Shown piece by piece: positions 33,970 through 42,644 of a stretch of DNA of 45,605 bases (positions are counted from its first letter, which is position 1; each line of letters starts with the position of its first letter). The notes under the pieces were generated by a model that did not search any database, was not told the DNA's origin, and was given only the letters and a program-made list of their open reading frames with translations. This DNA is from Dehalococcoidales bacterium (GTDB lineage: Bacteria > Chloroflexota > Dehalococcoidia > Dehalococcoidales > UBA2162): contig JAUYHA010000036.1 of assembly GCA_030690265.1 (NCBI GenBank), positions 1-45,605 of the forward strand, in the 5' to 3' direction. The position numbers and the translations under genes were made by a program.

Positions 33970-34950
33970 GTGACGAGAGTAAAGTCCAAGACAATAGAAA
34001 AAGCGGAGCTGACCAGTGGCATCGCCGGGGATATTACCGAAGCAATCGGTAATACTCCTTTAGTCAGGTTGAACCGGGTAACCGAAGGAAGCCAAGCCGA
34101 GGTGGCAGCCAAGCTTGAGTTCTTCAACCCTACAGCCAGTATCAAGGACAGGGTAGCCGCGGCTATGATTGCCGATGCCGAAGCCAGGGGACAGCTCAAA
34201 AAGGGTATGACCGTTATCGAGCCGACCGGTGGCAATGCCGGTATTGCCCTGGCTTTTGCCTGTGCGGCACGGGGGTACCGGCTTATCCTTGTCATGCCCG
34301 ATGGAGTGACCTCGGAGCGAAAGCGCCTCCTCTCTATCTTCGGTACCGAGCTGGTGCTGACTCCCCAGGAAGAAGGCATGGCAGGAGCGGTAAGAAAAGC
34401 CGGGCAACTGGTGGCGGCAAACGCTGACTACTTTATGCCCCAGCAATTTAAAAATCCAGCCAATCCAGAAATCCACCGCTTAACTACTGGGGAAGAAATC
34501 TGGAGAGACACTGATGGCAGGATAGATATTCTGGTTGCCGGAGTGGGGACGGGAGGAACAATCAGCGGGATAACCGAGGTCATCAAAAAGAGAAAGCCCG
34601 GATTTAGAAGTATCGCCGTTGAGCCGGCCGATTCCCCGGTCCTCTCCGGAGGAAGTCCTGGCTCACACAAGATTCCGGGTATCGGGGCTGGTTTTATTCC
34701 CGATATTCTAAGAAGAGACTTGATTGATGAAATTATCCAGGTAACCAACGAAGATGCGGCAGCAATGACCCGAAGGCTGGCCAGAGAAGAGGGAATACTC
34801 TCTGGCATATCAGCCGGTGCCGCCACCTGGGCGGCAATAGAGGTAGCCAAGAGAGCCGAAAATAAAGGCAAGCTCATCGTGGTAATTTTACCGGATGCCG
34901 GGGAACGCTATCTAGCCACCTGGCTCTTTGAGGAACCAATAAACCACTGA
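33970..34950 (+). CDS. Cysteine synthase family PLP enzyme with TGGNAG loop
   Basis: This fold-type II PLP enzyme has 326 residues and would make cysteine from an activated serine and sulfide. K59 in NPTASIKDR binds PLP and GTGGTISG binds the phosphate. The substrate-carboxylate loop, normally TSGNTG, reads TGGNAG at 86-91, two changes at contact positions. The start is GTG with GGAGATAA upstream. It is one of two paralogues in this cluster; their preferred donors (O-acetylserine, O-phosphoserine or other) may differ. Confidence 0.87.
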   Translation: MTRVKSKTIEKAELTSGIAGDITEAIGNTPLVRLNRVTEGSQAEVAAKLEFFNPTASIKDRVAAAMIADAEARGQLKKGMTVIEPTGGNAGIALAFACAARGYRLILVMPDGVTSERKRLLSIFGTELVLTPQEEGMAGAVRKAGQLVAANADYFMPQQFKNPANPEIHRLTTGEEIWRDTDGRIDILVAGVGTGGTISGITEVIKKRKPGFRSIAVEPADSPVLSGGSPGSHKIPGIGAGFIPDILRRDLIDEIIQVTNEDAAAMTRRLAREEGILSGISAGAATWAAIEVAKRAENKGKLIVVILPDAGERYLATWLFEEPINH

Positions 34951-34975
34951 AATATCTTACCAGGAGGGAGAAAAG

Positions 34976-36010
34976 ATGGAGCAACAGCGAAGACAGGAAG
35001 CTCGCCGAAGTCCGAAGAAAGCGCCGAAGATGGCCCAGAAGGCGCCAAAAATAATAGACCACGGACTGAGACGGGAATCAGGGCGCTTAAAAATGGATTT
35101 TGCTGCCCTCAAGAGCGGGGGATTTATCAAGCAAACCCAGGAGAACCTGTTCACCGTGAGACTGCGTTGCCCCGGGGGAATGGTGAAATCACAACAATTA
35201 CGGAAAGCGGCTGAGCTCGCCGAGAAATATGGGCGGGGAGTGATTCATAACTCGTTTCGTCAGTCAATAGAAATCCCTTATGTCCACTACCAGCACTTTG
35301 ACGCTATTAATGCCGAACTGGCAGAGATTGGTTGGTCGGTCGCCAGCTGTGGCCCCCGGGTCAGGGTGCCAACTGCCTGTGCCGGTTGCGACTATAACCC
35401 AAACGGGCTTATGGATACTCAGGCAATGTGTCGGGAGGTGGATAAACGCTACTTTGGCACCGAAAGCGGCCATCACAAATTCAAACACTCTTTCTCCGGT
35501 TGCACCATAGACTGCTCCCGAACCAGGGAGATGGACTTAGGCTTCCAGGGGATGGTTGAGCCAGAATTGGTCGAGGAGCTATGTAACGCCTGTGGTCTTT
35601 GCGTTATTGGTTGTGAGGAAAAGGCTCTCACTATGGTGAATGACCTGCCGGTAAGGGATATGAGCAAGTGCATCTATTGCGGTGACTGCATCAAAATCTG
35701 CCCCATAGATGCTATGGTAGCCAAGAGGAAGGGCTGGCTGGCCAGGGTGGGGGGGAAGCACGGTAAACACCCTCTCTTTGCCTATGAGGTAGCTCAATTT
35801 GTCTCTGATGAAGAATGTTTCCCTCTCATTGAAAAAACTGTGGAGTGGTACCAGACTAAGGCACAGGGTAAAGAAAGGATTGGCACTGCCATCGGACGGA
35901 TAGGTTTAACTAAATATCTCGATGAAGTGGTTAAACCCTTAGGACTGGAGGTCATTGAAAAATCAGAAGGGAGGGGAAAATTCTACGCTGGAGGCAATAT
36001 GTATACCTGA
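34976..36010 (+). CDS. Siroheme sulfite/nitrite reductase-like protein with two ferredoxin clusters
   Basis: The 344-residue protein has a ferrodoxin-like half domain (GGFIKQTQENLFTVRLRCPGG), a siroheme-binding region and an inserted 2x[4Fe-4S] module. The ferredoxin cysteines are C203, C206, C209, C213 and C232, C235, C238, C242. The siroheme cluster usually needs C-x5-C...C-x3-C. Here C176-x3-C180 is present, but the first pair is C135-x2-C138, with N141 at the x5 place. The N-terminal 28 residues are Lys-rich with a repeated KAPK. It resembles AsrC and the Dsr-like proteins of methanogens. Sulfite reduction to sulfide fits the CysH gene next door. Confidence 0.85.
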   Translation: MEQQRRQEARRSPKKAPKMAQKAPKIIDHGLRRESGRLKMDFAALKSGGFIKQTQENLFTVRLRCPGGMVKSQQLRKAAELAEKYGRGVIHNSFRQSIEIPYVHYQHFDAINAELAEIGWSVASCGPRVRVPTACAGCDYNPNGLMDTQAMCREVDKRYFGTESGHHKFKHSFSGCTIDCSRTREMDLGFQGMVEPELVEELCNACGLCVIGCEEKALTMVNDLPVRDMSKCIYCGDCIKICPIDAMVAKRKGWLARVGGKHGKHPLFAYEVAQFVSDEECFPLIEKTVEWYQTKAQGKERIGTAIGRIGLTKYLDEVVKPLGLEVIEKSEGRGKFYAGGNMYT

Positions 36011-36083
36011 GAAAGCATCTGCCGAGCAAAACTTGACTGATTAAACAGGAAATAAACGGAAAAGGAGGCTAAGACTAAGAAAA

Positions 36084-36833
36084 ATGAATGAAGTGGAAAA
36101 GATTGACCACGCTAAAGAATTAATTGCCGAGGCAATACAAAACTACCCCAGAATTGGCGTAGCTTGCTCCTTCGGTAAAGATAGCATGGTCACCGTGCAT
36201 ATTGCCAGAGAGGTAGACCCGAAGATACACATTTTCTCCGTAATGACACCCTACAAACCAAAAGAAAGCTTTGAATACCTCAAATTCATGAATAAGAAGA
36301 TGAACTTGGCGGTAACTGTATTCCTGGTGGCGGATAGTGTTCCGGAGATTTTAAAGGATAATGCTATTAAAATGGTATTACTGCCTACCGAGGAATTCAA
36401 AACAAAAAAGGCTGAGGTTGAGAGAATAAGTGCCAGTGACTTCTACCGGGTAGACCCGGATGAATGCTGCCGGCTGCTTAAAGTGGAACCAACCAAAGTT
36501 GCCGTGAGCAATCTGGATGCCTGGATAACCGGTTTAAGGTGCACCGAAGGAAGGACAAGGACGGATTACGAGGAAGTGGAAGAGAAGGGCGGACTTATCA
36601 AGATAAACCCGATTCTCACCTTTACCGAAGCCGAAATCTGGCGGTATATGTCCACCAGAGGTATTGAACCCCATCCCTGGTACGCACTGGGCTACCGCTC
36701 GCTTGGCTGTGAACCTTGCTCCGGCCCCGGGGGAGAGCTTGAGCGAGACTGCCGCTGGCAGAACACCAGCAAGTGTGGGGGAGAATGTGGTATCCACACC
36801 CAGACACTGAAAACACTGGATTCGGTTAACTAG
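36084..36833 (+). CDS. APS/PAPS reductase-like protein (CysH family), Fe-S type
   Basis: This 249-residue protein would reduce adenylyl-sulfate to sulfite and AMP. It has the SFGKDS P-loop (29-34), the [4Fe-4S] ligands C128-C129 and C209-x2-C212 typical of APS reductases, and the catalytic C235 in ECGIH. The usual TGxxFPET loop is replaced by VMTPYKPKES, and the arginine loop reads RCTEGRTRTDYEE. The Fe-S ligands point to APS rather than PAPS. ATP sulfurylase is not in the window. AAGGAGG lies 15 bases before the ATG, rather far. Confidence 0.88.
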   Translation: MNEVEKIDHAKELIAEAIQNYPRIGVACSFGKDSMVTVHIAREVDPKIHIFSVMTPYKPKESFEYLKFMNKKMNLAVTVFLVADSVPEILKDNAIKMVLLPTEEFKTKKAEVERISASDFYRVDPDECCRLLKVEPTKVAVSNLDAWITGLRCTEGRTRTDYEEVEEKGGLIKINPILTFTEAEIWRYMSTRGIEPHPWYALGYRSLGCEPCSGPGGELERDCRWQNTSKCGGECGIHTQTLKTLDSVN

Positions 36834-36859
36834 CAAAGCAGTGCCCGAAAGGACAAGAT

Positions 36860-37084
36860 ATGGACAATCACTGGAGAAGCATCGTAAAAGCGATAAGCTG
36901 GCGGGTTTTTGCTACTCTGGTTACTTTCATGGTCGCTTATTTACTAACCAGAGAAGCAATAATATCAATAGGTATAGGTTTTGCCAATGCAACAATAAAA
37001 ATATTCGCCTTTTATTCTCACGAAAGACTATGGAATAAAATAGGTTTTGGAAAGAAGATGGTCGAAGAAAATTATATAACCTGA
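36860..37084 (+). CDS. DUF2061 membrane protein
   Basis: This 74-residue protein shows the DUF2061 pattern: RSIVKAISWRVFATLVTFMVAYLLT, a second helix IGIGFANATIKIFAFY, then SHERLWNKI. It has two membrane helices. DUF2061 genes often sit beside sulfate-assimilation genes, but their role is not known. Here it follows the CysH-like gene by 26 bp. GAAAGGAC lies before the ATG. Confidence 0.88.
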   Translation: MDNHWRSIVKAISWRVFATLVTFMVAYLLTREAIISIGIGFANATIKIFAFYSHERLWNKIGFGKKMVEENYIT

Positions 37085-37120
37085 AGACTGCCTGGTACAT
37101 CTTAATTTGGGAGGTATATT

Positions 37121-38122
37121 GTGGGGAGTAACACAGCCAAGAAGCAAGCCGGGAAACTCAACCATCAATTACGGGTCTATTCGGATATAACCCAGCTAAT
37201 CGCCAGCCCGGAAAATCCGACACCCCTTGTTCGGCTAAACAAAATCAACCCGAACAAGGACTTTGAGATTTATCTCAAGCTGGAAAGATATAATCCCTTT
37301 GGCTCGATTAAAGACCGGATTGCCTGTGAAATGCTCAAGGCACTGGACATAGGCGACCGGACCGTGGTGGAGCCATCATCAGGCAATACCGGCATTGCCT
37401 TAGCCTGTATTGCCAATGCTTTAGGAGTACCGGTAGAGATTGCCGTCCCGGAGAAAATACCGGAAGAAAAAAAGGTAATGTTAAGATTCCTGGGAGTTAA
37501 GTTAACTGAAGCTGATGACGCCCTGTGCCCTCTCTTCCCTACCGAAGGCGCCAGAGGGATAGTCAATGCCTTAATCAAGAGCCCGGCGACCAGAGATAGC
37601 TATATCAGCCCTAATCAATACGAGAATGAGCTGAATGTCCAGGCCCACTACCGGGCTACCGGCCCGGAAATCTGGCAGCAAACAGAGGGCAAAATCAGCC
37701 ATTTCTTTGCCGGGTTCGGCACCTGCGGCACCATCACCGGCGTTGGCAGATACCTCAAAGAGCAAAAACCAGCTGTCAAAATAATCGGCGTCGAGCCTTC
37801 TGCAGCAGACCACCGACTACCCGGTATGAAGAGAATCACCGGACTGGCTGAAGAATATATCCCCAAAATTTTGGACAAATCCGTAATTGATGATACTATA
37901 GAAGTAACCGATGAAGATGCCTATCAAACCGCCATAAAGCTGGCGAGAGAAGAAGGCATCCCGGTTGGTCCAACGACCGGGGCGATACTTCATGTCGCCC
38001 TGAATTATGCTAAACTAAATAAAGGTTTAGCGGTGGTTATATCTCCGGATGACGCCTTTAAATACACCAGTTTTTACCGGGATATTCTCGAAACCGCTAA
38101 AGCCGGGGAAAGGGAAAAATGA
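37121..38122 (+). CDS. Second cysteine synthase-like PLP enzyme with canonical loop
   Basis: The 333-residue fold-type II enzyme has K64 in NPFGSIKDR and the intact SSGNTG loop at 86-91, unlike its paralogue 3 kb upstream. The phosphate loop is GTCGTITG. Insertions around VEPSAADHRLPGM and the ending DDAFKYTSFYRDIL resemble OPS-dependent or CysM-type enzymes, so the donor may be O-phosphoserine; this is inference. The start is GTG with GGGAGG upstream. ATGA overlap with the next gene gives coupling to the TusA-like carrier. Confidence 0.87.
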   Translation: MGSNTAKKQAGKLNHQLRVYSDITQLIASPENPTPLVRLNKINPNKDFEIYLKLERYNPFGSIKDRIACEMLKALDIGDRTVVEPSSGNTGIALACIANALGVPVEIAVPEKIPEEKKVMLRFLGVKLTEADDALCPLFPTEGARGIVNALIKSPATRDSYISPNQYENELNVQAHYRATGPEIWQQTEGKISHFFAGFGTCGTITGVGRYLKEQKPAVKIIGVEPSAADHRLPGMKRITGLAEEYIPKILDKSVIDDTIEVTDEDAYQTAIKLAREEGIPVGPTTGAILHVALNYAKLNKGLAVVISPDDAFKYTSFYRDILETAKAGEREK

Positions 38123-38337
38123 TACAGGAATGTGACTTATGTGGTTTTATCTGCCCCATATCCAAGATAAAAGCCTGCCAGGCAATAGACTGCCTGGATG
38201 AGGGAGACACGGTAAGAATAATACTGGGCGATACTGAATCCCTTAAAAACATCGTTCAGGAATTGAAAAGCAGAGGTTTAACACCTGATTTTACCGCTGA
38301 GAGTGATAGCAAATTTATACTGACGGTCAGTAAATAG
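38119..38337 (+). CDS. TusA/SirA-family sulfur carrier-like protein
   Basis: The 72-residue protein reads CDLCGFICPISKIKACQAI, in which C12 of the CP motif matches the persulfide-carrying cysteine of TusA. GDTVRIILGDTESLKNIV is the second part of the fold. TusA proteins accept sulfur from cysteine desulfurases and pass it on. Its start overlaps the stop of the cysteine synthase gene as ATGA. Extra cysteines (C5, C8, C20, C25) are unusual. Confidence 0.85.
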   Translation: MIQECDLCGFICPISKIKACQAIDCLDEGDTVRIILGDTESLKNIVQELKSRGLTPDFTAESDSKFILTVSK

Positions 38338-38344
38338 GGAAAAA

Positions 38345-39517
38345 ATGGCAGAGGAATCCGGGCAGGAGAGGAAGATGAAATTTGAAACCGCCGCCATCCA
38401 TACCGGGGATAGGCCGGATAGGACCTATGGGGCTGTAACAGCACCCATTTACCAGACATCCACCTTTGCCTTTGAAGATGTAGGCAAGACACGAGGCTAT
38501 GATTACTCGCGCACGGCAAACCCGACCAGGAAGACGCTGGAGGAGACCATTGCCCGGCTGGAAGGCGGCAAGGCAGGTTTTGCCTTCGCCACCGGTATGG
38601 CGGCGGAAACCACCGTCATCCACCTGCTCAAGGCGGGTGACCACATCATCTCAGGGGATGATGTCTACGGGGGCACCTACCGGCTGTTTCAGAATGTAAT
38701 GACCAGCTTCGGGCTGGAATTTACCTTCCTGAGAATGAACGACAGAAAGAAAATTGAAGAGGCGATAAGGCCGAATACCCGGATGCTCTGGCTGGAGACG
38801 CCATCCAATCCGCTACTCAATATCACTGACATTGAGATGGCGGTTGATGTTGCCAGGAAGCATAACCTGCTAACGGTGATAGATAATACTTTCGCCACTC
38901 CCTATTTCTTGAGACCGATTGAATATGGAGTCGACCTGGTGGTTCACTCCACCACCAAGTATCTGAACGGGCACTGTGATGTGGTTGGTGGAGCCGTGGT
39001 AACCACCACCGATGACCTGACTGAGAAGGTTCAATTTCTCCTGAATGCTATGGGCACCTGCCAGTCCCCGTTCGATTGCTGGCTGGTCTTGCGTGGAATC
39101 CAGACCCTGCCGGTGAGAATGAAGCAGCACCAGAAAAATGCCATGGCTGTGGCAAACTACCTCGAAGGGCATCCAGCAGTAGAGAGGGTGCTTTACCCCG
39201 GCCTCACCTCCCACCCCGGTCATGAAATCGCCCGGAGGCAGATGAAAGGATTCGGCGGCATGGTCTCAATGGAACTGAAAGGCGGCGCCGAAACTGCAAA
39301 AAACTTCTTAAGAAGGATAGAAATCTTTGCTCTGGCGGAGTCACTGGGCGGTGTCGGCTCACTTGTCGAGCACCCGGCAACAATGAGCCATGCCTCAATG
39401 CCGAAAGAATTTAGAGATAAAATTGGCATCAGCGATGAGCTAATCCGCCTGTCAATAGGCATAGAAAATATTGACGATTTAATCGACGATTTAAAGCAGG
39501 CACTGGAAGCGGACTGA
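38345..39517 (+). CDS. Cys/Met-metabolism PLP enzyme (cystathionine gamma-synthase/lyase type)
   Basis: This 390-residue enzyme of the cystathionine synthase/lyase family has the PLP lysine K205 in HSTTKYLNGHCDVVGG, YDYSRTANPTR near residue 52, FATGMAA and the substrate-binding LAESLGGVGSLVEHPA. The family includes cystathionine gamma-synthase, beta- and gamma-lyases and O-acetylhomoserine sulfhydrylase, and these cannot be separated by eye. It would link cysteine and homocysteine in this cluster. ATG 38375 (MKFETAAIHTG), with GGAGAGG upstream, is a good alternative start. Confidence 0.9.
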   Translation: MAEESGQERKMKFETAAIHTGDRPDRTYGAVTAPIYQTSTFAFEDVGKTRGYDYSRTANPTRKTLEETIARLEGGKAGFAFATGMAAETTVIHLLKAGDHIISGDDVYGGTYRLFQNVMTSFGLEFTFLRMNDRKKIEEAIRPNTRMLWLETPSNPLLNITDIEMAVDVARKHNLLTVIDNTFATPYFLRPIEYGVDLVVHSTTKYLNGHCDVVGGAVVTTTDDLTEKVQFLLNAMGTCQSPFDCWLVLRGIQTLPVRMKQHQKNAMAVANYLEGHPAVERVLYPGLTSHPGHEIARRQMKGFGGMVSMELKGGAETAKNFLRRIEIFALAESLGGVGSLVEHPATMSHASMPKEFRDKIGISDELIRLSIGIENIDDLIDDLKQALEAD

Positions 39518-39534
39518 AAGGAAGAAGGGAGAGT

Positions 39535-40758
39535 ATGTCATACACCAGAGCCTTGCGTTGCCGGAAATGCGGGCAGGAATACCCCATAAAACCGATTAAC
39601 CTGTGTGACTCATGCCTCAGCGCCCTGGAGGTTAGCTACGACTATGAGGCGATGAGGAAAGCGGTGAGCCGGGAAAAGATAGCCGGAGGACCTCATAGCA
39701 TGTGGCGTTATCAGGACCTGCTGCCTGTCGAAGGCGAGGTAATAGACATCGGCACCGGCTTTACGCCACTGGTTAAAGCGGATAACCTCGGGGCGGAACT
39801 GGGGCTTGACCAGCTCTATATCAAGAATGACTGTGTCAATCCGACATACTCGTTTAAGGACAGACCTGTCTCGGTTGCTACCACCAAAGCCAGAGAGTTT
39901 GGTTTCAGGGCTATCGCCTGTGCCTCAACCGGCAACCTGGCTGCCAGCGTCGCCGCCCATGCCGCCAAGGCAAAAATGCCGGCTTATGTCTTCGTACCTC
40001 ACAATGTGGAGCCGGGCAAGCTGATTGGAGCCGCCATCTATAACCCGGTGCTGATAACCGTTAACGGCAGCTACGATGATGTCAACCGCCTGTGTGCCGA
40101 GGTGGCTCAAAAATATAACTGGGGATTTGTCAATATCAATCTCAGGCCCTATTATGCCGAGGGAAGTAAAACCCTGGGCTATGAGGTAGCCGAACAACTG
40201 GGCTGGAGGGCTCCCGACTGTGTGATTCATCCCGCCGCCTCCGGCCTCAGCTTTACCAGAATCTGGAAAGGCCTGGGTGAGCTTGCCATGCTTGGTCTGG
40301 TTGAGCAGGTTAATACCCATATGTTCCTTACTCAGGCAGCCGGCGCTTCACCCATCGTTACCGCCTTTCAGGCAGGAACTCAGCATGTGCTTCCGGTAAA
40401 ACCGGACACTATCGCCAAATCTATTGCTATCGGCAACCCGGCTGATGGCTACTATGCCCTGCAAGTTGCCCGGCAATCCGGAGGTGGTGCCTGTGCCGTG
40501 TCTGACGAAGAGCTCATTGCCGGAATGAAGCTGCTGGCTCAAACCGAGGGCATCTTTGCTGAAGCGGCGGGGGGAGCGGTGATTGCCGCCCTCAAGAACC
40601 TGGCCGCTTCCGGAGCAATCAAAAGAAACGAGCTCACCGTCGCTTTCATTACCGGGGCTGGACCGAGAACGCAAGAGACGGTAGCCGATATGGTAAAGCC
40701 TTTCACCGTTCAACCGAGCCTGGAATCTTTTGAAGAGATAGTCGGGGTGCGGGTATGA
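39535..40758 (+). CDS. thrC: Threonine synthase-like PLP enzyme
   Basis: This fold-type II enzyme of 407 residues has an N-terminal zinc ribbon (C9, C12, C24, C27) and K109 in NPTYSFKDRP, both typical of archaeal-type threonine synthase. STGNLAASVAAHAAKA and GPRTQETVADM follow. Threonine synthase makes threonine from phosphohomoserine. In a sulfur cluster, cysteate synthase, which evolved from it, is a possible alternative. A NIL-domain gene follows directly. GAAGGGAG precedes the ATG. Confidence 0.87.
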   Translation: MSYTRALRCRKCGQEYPIKPINLCDSCLSALEVSYDYEAMRKAVSREKIAGGPHSMWRYQDLLPVEGEVIDIGTGFTPLVKADNLGAELGLDQLYIKNDCVNPTYSFKDRPVSVATTKAREFGFRAIACASTGNLAASVAAHAAKAKMPAYVFVPHNVEPGKLIGAAIYNPVLITVNGSYDDVNRLCAEVAQKYNWGFVNINLRPYYAEGSKTLGYEVAEQLGWRAPDCVIHPAASGLSFTRIWKGLGELAMLGLVEQVNTHMFLTQAAGASPIVTAFQAGTQHVLPVKPDTIAKSIAIGNPADGYYALQVARQSGGGACAVSDEELIAGMKLLAQTEGIFAEAAGGAVIAALKNLAASGAIKRNELTVAFITGAGPRTQETVADMVKPFTVQPSLESFEEIVGVRV

Positions 40759-40809
40759 ACCGGGCATTCCTTGCTCTGCTTGAGTAATCCAGTGATTAGG
40801 GGGACAATT

Positions 40810-41052
40810 ATGGTTAAAAAACAGGTAATGTTTACTTTCCCTGAAGAACTGATTAAGGAGCCAATTATATACAGCCTGAGTCAGCAATTCAAGATAATGC
40901 CCAATATCCGCCGCGCCGATATATCTCAGGCCAAGGGCTGGGTGGTACTGGAACTGGATGGAGAAGAGGAAGAAATCGAGCGGGGTATCGCCTGGGTAAT
41001 CAGCCGGGGAGTGAGAGTTGACCCTGTGGTTGGCGATATTGTGGAGGGATAG
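40810..41052 (+). CDS. NIL-domain protein
   Basis: The 80-residue protein (VMFTFPEELIKEPIIYSLSQQ, NIRRADISQAKGWVVLELDG, IERGIAWVISRGVRVDPV) is a stand-alone NIL domain, an ACT-like fold found at the end of the methionine transporter MetN and in NIL/ferredoxin proteins used for homocysteine formation in methanogens. ATG 40810 has AGGGGG 7 bases upstream; the open frame starts at 40771. It may bind an amino acid or persulfide. It is 3 bp before NifS. Confidence 0.85.
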   Translation: MVKKQVMFTFPEELIKEPIIYSLSQQFKIMPNIRRADISQAKGWVVLELDGEEEEIERGIAWVISRGVRVDPVVGDIVEG

Positions 41053-41055
41053 AAG

Positions 41056-42222
41056 ATGAAACGGATATATCTTGACTATGCGGCGACTACCCCCACCCAC
41101 CCCGAGGTGGTGGAGGCAATGTCACCCTATTTCACTGAAATATTCGGCAATCCTTCAAGCATTTATTCTTACGGGCAGGAGGCGAGGGGAGCCATCGAGC
41201 AAGCCCGGGCCAGCGTTGCCAGCCTTATCGGCGCTCAGGAGGAAGAAATCGTCTTTACCAGCGGCGGCACTGAAGCGGATAACTTCGCTCTGAAGGGCGT
41301 GGCTTTTGCCAGCGAGAACAAAGGAAACCACATTATTATCAGCCCCATTGAGCATCACGCCGTTACCGAGAGCGCAAAGTTTTTGGAAAGAAGGGGGTTC
41401 AGCATCACCCGCCTGCCGGTTGATGAATACGGGCTGGTTGACCCCGATGAGGTCAGAAAAGCTATTACCGCTAAGACCATCCTCGTTTCCGTAATGCAGG
41501 CTAACAATGAAATGGGCACCATAGAACCGATTGCCGAAATAGCCCGGATTACCAAAGAAGCGGGAATTCCTTTTCACACTGACGCCGTTCAGACAGTAGG
41601 ACATATCCCGGTGGATGTGAACGAACTGGGGGTGGACCTGCTCGCCATGTCAGCCCACAAGTTCTACGGGCCCAAGGGAGTTGGAGCTCTCTACATCAGA
41701 AAAGGCACCCGGCTGGTTCCTTTCCTTCACGGCGGCTCCCAGGAAGGAAGACGGCGGGCAAGCACGGAAAATGTCCCTGGCATTGTCGGCTTTGGCAAAG
41801 CGGCGGAACTTGCCCAGGCGGAGATGAACCAGGAAGCGGAGAGACTGAGCCGCCTCCGCGATGAACTAATCAACGGCCTTTTAGAGCGTATTGACCATAT
41901 CCGGTTAAATGGCCATCCCACAATAAGGCTGCCCAATAATGTCAATATCAGCTTTGATTATATTGAAGGGGAATCAATACTGTTAAATCTTGACCTGGAG
42001 GGGATTTGTGCTTCCACCGGCTCCGCCTGCACTTCAGCCAGTCTTGAGCCTTCTGAGGTGCTCCTCGCAATGGGTCTCTCTCACGAGCAAGCCCACGGCT
42101 CCCTGAGACTCAGCCTGGGCAGGTGGATTGCCGATGACGAGATTAAGCGGGTTCTGGAGGTCTTGCCCGGAATTGTCGCCAGGCTCAGAGCCATGTCACC
42201 CCTTCTAAAAAGCAATAACTAA
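41056..42222 (+). CDS. nifS: Class-I (NifS/IscS) cysteine desulfurase
   Basis: The 388-residue PLP enzyme has [18 protein letters not shown] at the start, EHHAV near 100, K202 in [12 protein letters not shown] and the reactive C325 in [14 protein letters not shown] on a mobile loop. The last two are class-I features. It takes sulfur from cysteine to build Fe-S clusters on IscU, encoded 10 bp downstream. Together with the class-II enzyme upstream, this cluster has two desulfurases. NIL-domain gene upstream ends 3 bp before it. Confidence 0.95.
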   Translation: MKRIYLDYAATTPTHPEVVEAMSPYFTEIFGNPSSIYSYGQEARGAIEQARASVASLIGAQEEEIVFTSGGTEADNFALKGVAFASENKGNHIIISPIEHHAVTESAKFLERRGFSITRLPVDEYGLVDPDEVRKAITAKTILVSVMQANNEMGTIEPIAEIARITKEAGIPFHTDAVQTVGHIPVDVNELGVDLLAMSAHKFYGPKGVGALYIRKGTRLVPFLHGGSQEGRRRASTENVPGIVGFGKAAELAQAEMNQEAERLSRLRDELINGLLERIDHIRLNGHPTIRLPNNVNISFDYIEGESILLNLDLEGICASTGSACTSASLEPSEVLLAMGLSHEQAHGSLRLSLGRWIADDEIKRVLEVLPGIVARLRAMSPLLKSNN

Positions 42223-42232
42223 GGAGGTTAAA

Positions 42233-42643
42233 ATGCCAGATGTCTGGTCATTATACAGTGAACAAGTAATGGAGCATTTCAAAAATCCAAGGAATGTGGG
42301 CGAAATGGAAAATCCCGATGGCACCGGGCGGGTCGGCAACCCGGTTTGCGGCGACCTTATGGAGCTTTATATCAGGGTAAAGGACGACATCATTACGGAT
42401 GCCAAATTTAAGACCTTCGGCTGCGGGGCTGCCATAGCCACCAGCTCTATGGTCACCGAAATGGTAAAAGGAAAAAGTATCAAAGAAGCTCTTGAAATCT
42501 CCAATGAAGCAGTGGCTGAAGCTTTAGGGGGACTGCCCCCGGTTAAAATGCACTGCTCGGTTTTGGCTGAAGAGGCGCTTCAATCAGCCATTAATGACTA
42601 CCACGCCAAAAGCAAGAGCCAGAAAGAAGTGAAAGGGGATTAA
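42233..42643 (+). CDS. iscU: IscU/NifU-type Fe-S scaffold
   Basis: The 136-residue scaffold has the three cluster ligands C39 (NPVCGD), C64 (FGCGAA) and C108 (MHCSVLA), and D41 that aids release. The start [19 protein letters not shown] is typical of the family. It builds [2Fe-2S] or [4Fe-4S] clusters with sulfur from NifS just upstream. The last 18 residues are a charged tail. AAGGAGG precedes the ATG. Confidence 0.96.
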   Translation: MPDVWSLYSEQVMEHFKNPRNVGEMENPDGTGRVGNPVCGDLMELYIRVKDDIITDAKFKTFGCGAAIATSSMVTEMVKGKSIKEALEISNEAVAEALGGLPPVKMHCSVLAEEALQSAINDYHAKSKSQKEVKGD

Positions 42644-42644
42644 A

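Noticed and set aside
40348-41100. 250-codon frame opposite the threonine-synthase-like and NIL genes
   Set aside because: Antisense to two recognised genes and with no family pattern.
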